DNA from: Deltaproteobacteria bacterium
GTDB lineage: Bacteria > Myxococcota > JADLHZ01
DNA: 64,000 bases
Reading direction: 5' to 3'
Assembly: GCA_020848545.1 (NCBI GenBank)
Contig: JADLHZ010000084.1
Coordinates: 176,381 to 240,380 of the forward strand
Below are positions 57,708 to 64,000 of this stretch, piece by piece. The translations under genes were made by a program, and so were the position numbers. The stretch's first letter is position 1; every line of letters starts with the position of its first letter. Below the pieces are notes generated by a model. It searched no databases, was not told the origin of the DNA, and saw only the letters and a list, made by a program, of their open reading frames with translations.

Positions 57708-58216
57708 TGCGTTGCCGGCCTGAACGATTTCTTTGAAGCGCCGCTGATCCCACGCTACACCGCGGGCGTCCCAGGTCGACGAGCTGCGTATTGTCAAAGC
57801 GCGAGGAGGCGGTCAGGCCCAAAATTGGAAGGCCGTTTTTCCGCTGTCGATCAGAGACTCCAAACCAGACTGATACTCTGGCGGCCGAAAGGCCAAATGG
57901 TTGGGTCCGAAAGGGCCTAGAGGTTCAAACCCTCCTAACAAAACGGACGGCTCCTCGCGTCGTGCGGACGCGTCGCGCCAGGGAGCAGTTGGCCCAAGAA
58001 GCAAGTCGGCTTTGTGCGCGGGCAGATACCGCGCCGCTTGCCGATCGAGGCCGTTGCGCGTGAGCACGCGGCGGCGCCTGCGGGTCGGTACGAACGCAGG
58101 TGCACCGCGGAAGATCGCGTGACCGCCCGAGACGCAAGCGGCGCTCAAGCCCAAGCCCGCTGACGCGCTTCGGTGCGACGCGGCCCACGCGCGGGGGGTC
58201 GTCCAAAGGAGAAGCG
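57708..58216. other. Non-coding stretch of 509 bp
   Basis: No open frame here has good coding signs. The centre (57800-57959) can fold into the candidate structured RNA given separately. From about 57960 to 58200 the sequence is GC-rich with no clear hairpin series, and the last bases hold AAAGGAG for the next gene. A minus-strand open frame (57813-58154) exists but has no ribosome binding site. Confidence 0.55.
57800..57959 (+). ncRNA. Candidate structured RNA
   Basis: A 9-bp stem closes the region: CGCGAGGAG (57800-57808) with CTCCTCGCG (57951-57959). Inside are GCGG/CCGC (57809-57812 with 57841-57844), two hairpins capped by GAAA tetraloops (GGCC-GAAA-GGCC at 57883-57894; GGTCC-GAAA-GGGCC at 57904-57917), and GAGG-TTCAAAC-CCTC (57920-57934), which has a T-arm-like loop. 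A tRNA, tmRNA, RNase P, SRP or 6S RNA does not fit. The strand is guessed from GNRA loops, which only read so on plus. It could also be a leader element of the SPFH gene 257 bp downstream. Confidence 0.4.
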
Positions 58217-59362
58217 ATGCAAGTGACGAACGTGCTTTGGATGAAGAAGGTGATCGTCGCGTCGAGCGAGCGTGTGCTGCACTACTTCGACGGCAGCTTC
58301 GACGGGCTCTTGGAGCCTGGCACGTATTGGTTCTTCGCGGGCCCGCGGCACACGTTCGCGGCGATCTCGCTCGCCGAGCCGTTCGTCTTGACGCCGGATC
58401 GCGAGCTGCTCGCGCACGAGCCGAAGCTCGCCGCGCACGTGGACGTCTATCGCATCGGCGAGACCGAGCGCGGCCTCTACTTCAAAGAGGGCCGGTTGTG
58501 CGACGTGTTGAAGCCGGGCCTGCAGCTCTACTTGAAGTCGCCGATCGGCTTCACCGTGAAGACGGTCGACATCGTGAAAGACGTGGCGATCCCGAACGAG
58601 CTGCGCGCGCGCCTGCAATACGTCAGCGCGTTCGCGACGCACGTCCGCACTTTCGAGGTGCCGAACGGTCACGTCGGCCTCGAGTACATCGACAAGGTGC
58701 TGCAGGAGCGCGCGCTGCCGCCCGGGATCTATAGTTATTGGATCGGCCCGAAAGACGCCCGCGTCGAGGCGATCGATCTGCGAGAGCAAACCTACGAGGT
58801 GAGCGGCCAAGAGCTGATGACGCACGACAAGGTGTCGATCCGCTTGAACCTGTCGGTGCGCTACCAAGTCACCGATGCGAAGCTCGCGGTGTCGAGCCAA
58901 GCGAGCTTTCAGACGGCGCTGCACCGCGATCTGCAGCTCGCGCTGCGCAGCGAGATCGCCGCGCTCACGCTCGAGCAGCTCTTGGAGAAGAAGGACGATC
59001 TCGGATCGCAGATCGCGATGGCGGTGCGCAAGCTCGCGCAAGCGTTCGGCGTCAGCGTGATCGCGGCGGGTATCCGAGACGTCATCCTGCCCGGCGAAAT
59101 GCGCACGATCTTCAATCAGGTCATCGAGGCGGAGAAGCGCGCGCAGGCAAACCTCATCGCCCGGCGCGAAGAGACCGCCGCGACGCGCAACCTCTTGAAC
59201 ACGGCGAAGCTCCTAGAGAACAACCCGGTGCTCCTGCGCTTGAAAGAGCTCGAGACGACCGAGCGCATCGCTGAGAAGATCGGGCATCTGTCGGTGTATG
59301 GCGGTGTAGACGGCGTGCTCGACATGCTCCGGGGACACGAAAAAAAGGCATCTTCCGCTTAG
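58217..59362 (+). CDS. SPFH/slipin-family protein
   Basis: A 381-residue protein of the stomatin/prohibitin (SPFH) superfamily, closest to slipins. ATG 58217 has AAAGGAG 5 nt upstream. The N-terminal third (1-140) is a beta-rich part with repeated phrases EPGTYWFFAGPR and KPGLQLYLKSP, and the SPFH core (about 145-290) contains NGHVGLEYIDKVLQERALPPG (short: HVGLEYIDKVLQERAL), RLNLSVRYQVTDAKLAV and LRSEIAALTLEQLLEKKD. A C-terminal helix (about 305-360) is rich in Glu/Arg/Ala, typical of the coiled-coil that oligomerises these proteins. No clear transmembrane segment is seen, which is unusual; membrane contact may be peripheral. The PilZ coiled-coil gene follows 19 bp later, so the two may act together. 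Confidence 0.85.
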   Translation: MQVTNVLWMKKVIVASSERVLHYFDGSFDGLLEPGTYWFFAGPRHTFAAISLAEPFVLTPDRELLAHEPKLAAHVDVYRIGETERGLYFKEGRLCDVLKPGLQLYLKSPIGFTVKTVDIVKDVAIPNELRARLQYVSAFATHVRTFEVPNGHVGLEYIDKVLQERALPPGIYSYWIGPKDARVEAIDLREQTYEVSGQELMTHDKVSIRLNLSVRYQVTDAKLAVSSQASFQTALHRDLQLALRSEIAALTLEQLLEKKDDLGSQIAMAVRKLAQAFGVSVIAAGIRDVILPGEMRTIFNQVIEAEKRAQANLIARREETAATRNLLNTAKLLENNPVLLRLKELETTERIAEKIGHLSVYGGVDGVLDMLRGHEKKASSA

Positions 59363-59381
59363 CTCGACTATAACTCAGCGT

Positions 59382-62270
59382 ATGGCTGAGCCCGTCGTCG
59401 ACGGCGAGAAGCAGGCGGATGACCGCGCGCGTGCGGCCAAGCAGAAGTCCATCGAGGAGCGCCGCAAGCACTGGCGCTTCACTGAATCGTCGCGCGTCGA
59501 GTACGCGATCAAGGGGCGCCGCTCGGTCTCCTTCCTCGGCAATCTCTCGCTCGGCGGATTCTATCTGCGCAGCGCCGACACCCTCGCCAACGGCGACACC
59601 GCCGAGTTCCAGCTCTTCTTGGGCGACGGCAAGCCGATCGCGATCACGGGATCTGTGATCGACTGCCGGCGCGGTGGCGCCCACGTGCAGTTCACGCCGG
59701 GCCAGCAAAACGCCGAGCGCAAGCTGCGCGAGTTCATCGAGACGATGATGTTGCCGAAGCTCGAAGCGAACGTGACGAGCACCAAGGGTGATCCGGTGCG
59801 CGTCATCGATCTCGCCGCGTGCTTGCAGACGCTCGGCAGGCAGGACGAGGCCCTCGCGCTCTACCGTCACTGGGCCGAGCTGCGCATGCGCGACAGTCGC
59901 CTCTGGGAGCAGCTCGCGAAGATGCTCTTGAAGCGCGCCGACGTCGCCGAGGCCGAGATCGCGTGGCCGATCTTGGAAGAGATCGAGCAGGTGATCGCCA
60001 AGGGCTTGCGGCACGGCAAGAGCGACGGCCTCGAGGACGTCGGCAAGGAGGCGACGGCGCTGCGCCAGCGCTTCGAACGCCGGCGCAGCGAGGCCCAGAA
60101 GGAAGCCGAAGAGAAAGCGTTCGAAGCGCGCGTGAAGGAAGGCGTCGAAGCGGCGCTGCAGGTCGCGCGCGAGAAGGCGAACGAGGAGCAAGAGCGCGCG
60201 GTTCGCTACGTGCGCGCCGAACGCGAGGCCATCGAGCGCGACAAGAAGGCGATGCTCGCGGAGCGGGCCGAGGTTGAAGCCCGGGCGCAGGCGCTCGCCG
60301 AGAAGGAGCAGGTGCTCCAGAACGATCGCCTAGGGCTCGAAGAACGGACGCGCGGGCTCGCCGAGAAGGAAGCGGCGTTCGCCACGCGCGACGAGGACGC
60401 CGCGCGCCGGAGCGAAGGTTTGGCGGCGCGCGAGCGTGAGCTGCGTGCGAAGGAAGCCGAGGCGCGGGAGCGCGACGCCGAAGTCGAAAAACGCGGCGAA
60501 GCCGTGCGCGTGCGTGAAGAGCGCGCCGAGGCCGCCGCCGCCGCCGCTGCCGAGCTCGGTGACGCCGCGAAGCGCGCGCGCCTCGAGCTCGATGAGCGCA
60601 AGACGGCGCTCGATGCGCGCGAGCGCGCGATCGACGAGCGCGAAGAAGCGCTGGTGGAACGCGGCAGCGCGCTCGACGGCCGCCAGCGCACCGTCGACGC
60701 CCGCGCCGCCGATCTCGACGTCGAGAAGGCCGCCTTTGCCGATCGCGAGGCCGCGCTGACGGCGCAGAAGGACACGCTGGAGAGCGGTCGCCGCGCGCTG
60801 GCGAAAGAGCAGAGCGAGCATGAGGCGGAGCGTTCGCAGCACGCCGCCGCCCGCGCGCAGCTCGAGGCGGACCGCGCGCGCTACGACACCGACCGGACGC
60901 GTCTCGACGACGAGCGCCGCGCCGTCGAGGAGATGCAAGAGCAAGCGTTCGCCGCCGGCGAGCAGCTCGCGGCCGATCGCCGTGCGCTCGCCGAGGCGCG
61001 GGCGCAGCTCGACCGCGATCGCGAGCAGCACCGGAGCGAGGTCGACGGCGTGTCCGAGGGTCGCGCGGAGATCGCCGCCGATCGCAAGGAGCTCGACGGC
61101 CGCCAAAAGGCGCTCGATCAACGCGAGGCCGCGCTCGACCGCCAGCACAAGGACTTGCTCGCTGAGCGCGCGAAGATCGAAGCGGACCGCGACGCCCTCG
61201 CCGGCGAGCGCGAGAGCACCGAGCGCGGCGCCGCCGAGCTCGAGCAGCAACGGCGGCGACTCGACGAGGAGCGCGAAGCGTTTGCCCGCGAGCGTGACGG
61301 CCTCGCGAGCGAACGTACGGCGTTGGCGAAGGAGCGCGCTGGGCTCGAGGCTCAGGTCCGTGAGATCGAAGCCCGCGAACGCGCCGCCGAGGAGCGCGTG
61401 CAGGAGCGCCAGCGCGCCGTCGACGAAGAGCGCGAGGCGTTGACCGGCCGAGAGGGGCAGCTCAGCGACGATCTGCAGGCGCTCGCCGAGCGTGTGCGCC
61501 GCCTCGACAGTGATCGCGCGGCGCTCGCCGACCGAGAAGCCGCGCTCGACCGGCGCGCCAATGAGCTCGCCGCCCGCGAACAGGCGCGTGAGCACGAGGT
61601 CGCGCGTGCGAGCGAGGCGAACGGCAAGCACAGCGAGCGCGTGGCCGCCGATCGCGGCGCGATCGAAGAGCTGCAAGACGCGATTCTGCGCCGAGAGGCG
61701 GAGGTCGAACGCCAGCGGCAAGAGCTCGACAAGGAGAGCGAAGCCTTGCTCGAAGCGATGAGCGTCAAAGAAGCGGCGCTGGCGCAAAGAGCCAAAGAGC
61801 TCGACGATTTGCGCGCGTGCTTCGACGCCGAGCGTGCCTCGGTCGACGAAGTCAACATGCGCGAGGCGGCCCTCAGCGCGGCGCTCGAGGAGCGTGAAGC
61901 GCACCTCACGCGGCGCGAGCAGGAGCTGAAGGCGCAGAGCGAACGCATCGCCGCGCGCGAGACGTCGTTCATGACGCGGGATGAGCAGATCGCCGCGAGC
62001 GAGGCCGAGCTTCATGATCGCTGGCAGAAGCTCGACCTCCGCGAAAACGTGTTGAAAGAGCGCGAAGCGAAGATCATCGCCCACGAGGCGGAGAACGAGC
62101 CGGCGAAGGAAGCGGCCAAGGCCCCGACCCAGGCGGTGCAAGGAGCCGCGGCCGATGACGATGACCTCCACGTCGACGTCGACACCGACGGCGAGCCGGC
62201 CGCGGCCGCCCCTGGCGCGGATACCGCCGACGAAGACATCGAGATCGACACCGAAGAGCTCGCCTCCTGA
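59382..62270 (+). CDS. PilZ domain protein with long coiled coil
   Basis: A 962-residue protein. Residues about 24-125 form a PilZ domain, the c-di-GMP receptor fold, with RRKHWR (27-32) for the RxxxR box and NLSLGG (54-59) for the (D/N)xSxxG box. A helical, TPR-like part (about 135-215, LAACLQTLGRQDEALALYRHW) follows. Residues about 220-920 are one very long charged coiled coil made of phrases like LAEKE, ALDAREK, LDEREEAL, with a 7- and 14-residue rhythm. The C-terminus is acidic (DDDDLHVDVDTDGEP). No signal peptide or membrane segment, so a cytoplasmic rod or scaffold. A c-di-GMP-controlled filament or polarity factor would fit, by inference. A hairpin overlaps the stop. Confidence 0.88.
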   Translation: MAEPVVDGEKQADDRARAAKQKSIEERRKHWRFTESSRVEYAIKGRRSVSFLGNLSLGGFYLRSADTLANGDTAEFQLFLGDGKPIAITGSVIDCRRGGAHVQFTPGQQNAERKLREFIETMMLPKLEANVTSTKGDPVRVIDLAACLQTLGRQDEALALYRHWAELRMRDSRLWEQLAKMLLKRADVAEAEIAWPILEEIEQVIAKGLRHGKSDGLEDVGKEATALRQRFERRRSEAQKEAEEKAFEARVKEGVEAALQVAREKANEEQERAVRYVRAEREAIERDKKAMLAERAEVEARAQALAEKEQVLQNDRLGLEERTRGLAEKEAAFATRDEDAARRSEGLAARERELRAKEAEARERDAEVEKRGEAVRVREERAEAAAAAAAELGDAAKRARLELDERKTALDARERAIDEREEALVERGSALDGRQRTVDARAADLDVEKAAFADREAALTAQKDTLESGRRALAKEQSEHEAERSQHAAARAQLEADRARYDTDRTRLDDERRAVEEMQEQAFAAGEQLAADRRALAEARAQLDRDREQHRSEVDGVSEGRAEIAADRKELDGRQKALDQREAALDRQHKDLLAERAKIEADRDALAGERESTERGAAELEQQRRRLDEEREAFARERDGLASERTALAKERAGLEAQVREIEARERAAEERVQERQRAVDEEREALTGREGQLSDDLQALAERVRRLDSDRAALADREAALDRRANELAAREQAREHEVARASEANGKHSERVAADRGAIEELQDAILRREAEVERQRQELDKESEALLEAMSVKEAALAQRAKELDDLRACFDAERASVDEVNMREAALSAALEEREAHLTRREQELKAQSERIAARETSFMTRDEQIAASEAELHDRWQKLDLRENVLKEREAKIIAHEAENEPAKEAAKAPTQAVQGAAADDDDLHVDVDTDGEPAAAAPGADTADEDIEIDTEELAS

Positions 62271-62291
62271 CGAAGCGTGACGACTTCGTCA
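62268..62291 (+). terminator. Hairpin over the stop codon of the PilZ gene
   Basis: A perfect 8-bp stem TGACGAAG / CTTCGTCA with an 8-nt loop (CGTGACGA). The first three bases are the TGA stop. No T-run follows. The next gene starts 43 bp later, so it may only weaken read-through. Confidence 0.5.
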
Positions 62292-62334
62292 CTCCCTGAC
62301 GCGCGCGGCAGACACCGGCCGATACCGCGAAGCG

Positions 62335-63870
62335 ATGCTGCTCCTATCGACTCTCATCCTCGTTGCGCCCCCGAGCTATCGCTGCTTCGACTCTACGCAT
62401 GCGCCCTGCACGCAGGCCGCGCTCGCTGATCCGTCGAAGCGGCAGCTCCTCTTTCTTGCGACCGGCTTCACCGCCAGCGAGCGCGAGGTGTTCTTCGCCG
62501 AGGTGCACGTGATGATCGACCAGCTGGTTGGGCCGGCGGTGCAAAACGTGTGGAGCCGCCGCCACGCGAGCGACCTCTTGTTCATCGCCCAGTTCACCGC
62601 GAGCAGCGACGTCGGAAACGCCAACGCCCGCTTCGGTGCGAAGGTCGTCGCGCAGCCTTCGCGCGGCAAGGCGCTGAGCCTCGCGCTCGACAGCGTTTAT
62701 GCCGAGGTCGCACGGCTGAAGGCGCAGGAGCTCGCCACGTTGCGGCCCATCGGCGTGCTCGTGCTCTTCGACTTCTTCTTCCCTTCAGACGACGACGTCA
62801 TCGGCAACGCGGCGCCGCCGAGCTTCACGCAGAAAGGCTACGGCGTCGCCAAAATGTCGCGCCAGGAGCTCATCAACAAGCCACGGCGTTTGAGCCACGA
62901 GCTCGCGCACGCGTCGATGAACTTGCTCGACGAGTACGTCGAGCACGGCTTGGAGGACGTGAACATCCGCCAGCTCGACGTGCTGACGCCGCTGCTCTTG
63001 CTCGACGCCTCGTGGTCCGGCGCGCTGCGCGCGGTGAGCGATCTTTCGAGCCTCTACGACTGGGACTTCAGCGATCTGCTCGCCAACAACGGCGCCGACA
63101 ACGTGGCGCTCTCGCGGTGGCCGGCGACGGTGAGCACGCGAGGCTTCACGCCCGAGCGCTACGACTACGAGCACGGCATGTTCTTCGGCCGCGGCGTGTT
63201 TCATATGCGCGGCAAGAACCTGATGAACAGCGATCGCATTGCGCGCGGCCCGGATGACGGCTTCGCGCTCGATCACTCGGCGAGCCAGCTGCGCTCGATC
63301 GCGACCGCGTTCGACGGCATGCCGCGGCGGCCGAACGATCGCTTGCGCGCCGCTGGGCCGAAGAACGGCTGGCCGCTCGCATTCGGCGACGCGACGCGCG
63401 TGATGCTGGCCGATCCAGACAAGCTGCACGCGTTTCAACCGACCACGCGCTACGACGTGCAGCTCGGCTGGTACGAGCGCGACTGGAAGACGTGCTGGGC
63501 CGGCTTCGTGCCCTATCCCTGCTACGAAGAAGTCTGGACGACCGCCGAGAGGCAGGTGACGCCGAAGACGCAGACGGTGAAGCTCGAAAGCAGCGCCGCG
63601 TTCGGGCTCGCCGGCCTCGTGCAGAAGATCCTCTGCGGCGCCGGCGTCGACGAGATCAAATCGAACGAGGGCGTGTTCCATCTGTGCGAGGCCGATCTCT
63701 CGGTGACGCTCGGCACCTTGATGCCCACGCTCGTCTTCGCCGCGCCCTACCAAGAGGTGACGGTGCCGGCCAGGCAGTGGATGACGACCTATTACTGGCG
63801 CTTTCGCACGCATAACGCCGCGACCGCGTCGGGCTGGACTGGGTGGTCGTCGTTTTGTCGCTCGCTGTGA
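62335..63870 (+). CDS. M64-like exported metallopeptidase
   Basis: A 511-residue predicted zinc peptidase. A short signal peptide (about 1-11, LLLSTLILVA) leads to the mature protein. The zinc motif HELAHASMNLLDEY (188-201) matches the HExxHxxxxLxDEY form of the M64 (IgA peptidase-like) family, with His188, Glu189 and His192 as core. LLFLATGFTASERE (about 38-51) resembles the conserved N-terminal GDGYT.. part of the family. The C-terminal third is beta-rich with four cysteines (WKTCWAGFVPYPCYEE, LCGAG, HLCEADL) and aromatic repeats. A role in predation, nutrition or surface processing is conceivable but not shown. It follows the PilZ gene by 64 bp. Confidence 0.83.
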   Translation: MLLLSTLILVAPPSYRCFDSTHAPCTQAALADPSKRQLLFLATGFTASEREVFFAEVHVMIDQLVGPAVQNVWSRRHASDLLFIAQFTASSDVGNANARFGAKVVAQPSRGKALSLALDSVYAEVARLKAQELATLRPIGVLVLFDFFFPSDDDVIGNAAPPSFTQKGYGVAKMSRQELINKPRRLSHELAHASMNLLDEYVEHGLEDVNIRQLDVLTPLLLLDASWSGALRAVSDLSSLYDWDFSDLLANNGADNVALSRWPATVSTRGFTPERYDYEHGMFFGRGVFHMRGKNLMNSDRIARGPDDGFALDHSASQLRSIATAFDGMPRRPNDRLRAAGPKNGWPLAFGDATRVMLADPDKLHAFQPTTRYDVQLGWYERDWKTCWAGFVPYPCYEEVWTTAERQVTPKTQTVKLESSAAFGLAGLVQKILCGAGVDEIKSNEGVFHLCEADLSVTLGTLMPTLVFAAPYQEVTVPARQWMTTYYWRFRTHNAATASGWTGWSSFCRSL

Positions 63871-63882
63871 TCTGCTAGCCCC

Positions 63883-63911
63883 GATTATTCGTGACTCCGT
63901 CACTCATAATC
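63883..63911. terminator. Interrupted hairpin after the M64-like gene
   Basis: GATTAT and GTGA pair with TCAC and ATAATC around a CTCCG loop, with a 2-by-2 internal loop (TC/TC). It starts 13 bp after the stop. AT-rich sequence with AAAATATTTA follows at 63925-63935. A plausible terminator. Confidence 0.45.
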
Positions 63912-64000
63912 GGTTCCAGTGTAACAAAATATTTACGTTGGATAGCAGAAATGCCTTGAAAACAAGTTCGGCTTCGTCTGTCGTGGGTTTGCGAAGACAC
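63912..64000. other. AT-rich end of window, no gene seen
   Basis: 89 bp with a clearly lower GC content than the rest. It contains AAAATATTTACGTT, which could be a promoter for a gene beyond the window. No open frame of note. Confidence 0.4.

Noticed and set aside
57800..57959. tRNA, tmRNA or retron msr-msd at this place
   Set aside because: Only a T-arm-like loop is present, without acceptor or anticodon arms; no tag reading frame; no reverse transcriptase gene follows.
57813..58154. 113-codon minus-strand frame in the gap
   Set aside because: No ribosome binding site and half of it is Arg-rich; its end overlaps the folded region. A gene remnant cannot be excluded, but it is not supported.

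Overview
The window is high-GC chromosomal DNA, almost fully coded on both strands, and looks like a member of the Myxococcota (the former Deltaproteobacteria) or a close relative. Reasons: an EF-G of the spd/mitochondrial EFG1 type, a recA promoter with a near-perfect match to the Myxococcus-type LexA box, many lipoproteins (one very Cys-rich), FHA and Hanks-type kinase signalling, a PilZ coiled-coil protein, PilT, and a bestrophin/carbonic-anhydrase/Lnb-like cluster. No rRNA, convincing tRNA, CRISPR array, IS transposase or prophage was found, so this is a core-genome window with scattered small non-coding repeats.

Layout. 0-9.5 kb: fusA, a small TPR-like membrane protein, a double-FHA/TPR membrane protein, then a minus-strand block (Cys-rich lipoprotein, PduO-type cobalamin adenosyltransferase, two hypotheticals). 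9.6-12.6 kb: a lipoprotein, a Ser/Thr kinase and two small hypotheticals, one behind a 21-nt tandem-repeat leader. 12.6-17.1 kb (minus): a DUF4143-type AAA ATPase, a translationally coupled sigma / putative anti-sigma / lipoprotein operon, and a Leu-dehydrogenase-type enzyme. 17.4-27.1 kb (plus): recA, a frameshifted HExxH protein, pilT, recX, alaS, an NCS1-like permease, a glutaredoxin-like lipoprotein and lspA. 27.0-36.3 kb (minus): glgC-glgA, a FadL-like porin with a 1140-residue lipoprotein, and prfC. 36.4-41 kb: a secreted protein, an aldehyde dehydrogenase, a CobW-type GTPase and a secreted hypothetical. 41-47 kb: addB-addA. 47-50.3 kb (minus): a DUF4105/Lnb-like protein, a bestrophin and a beta-carbonic anhydrase with overlapping start/stop codons, plus a small secreted protein. 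50.4-63.9 kb (plus): an acidic small protein, glyQ-glyS-ppdK, an NlpC/P60 hydrolase, a 509-bp non-coding stretch with a candidate structured RNA, an SPFH protein, a PilZ-coiled-coil protein and an M64-like peptidase.

Functional themes: translation (fusA, alaS, glyQS, prfC), recombinational repair (recA, recX, addAB), envelope/lipoprotein biogenesis (lspA, Lnb-like, many lipoproteins), glycogen synthesis, and one-carbon/CO2 or pH handling (bestrophin plus carbonic anhydrase).

The best leads beyond routine annotation are: (i) a gaaaagggaccgggg-type palindromic repeat family that sits just upstream of three unrelated start codons (alaS, prfC, CobW GTPase) together with a shared TTTTCGTGG motif; (ii) a roughly 160-nt region closed by a 9-bp stem and holding tandem GAAA-tetraloop hairpins (57800-57959); (iii) the inverted-repeat-bounded spacer after fusA; (iv) the coupled Lnb-like/bestrophin/carbonic-anhydrase operon; and (v) the LexA box inside the recA promoter. 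All function calls come from reading the sequence without database searches.
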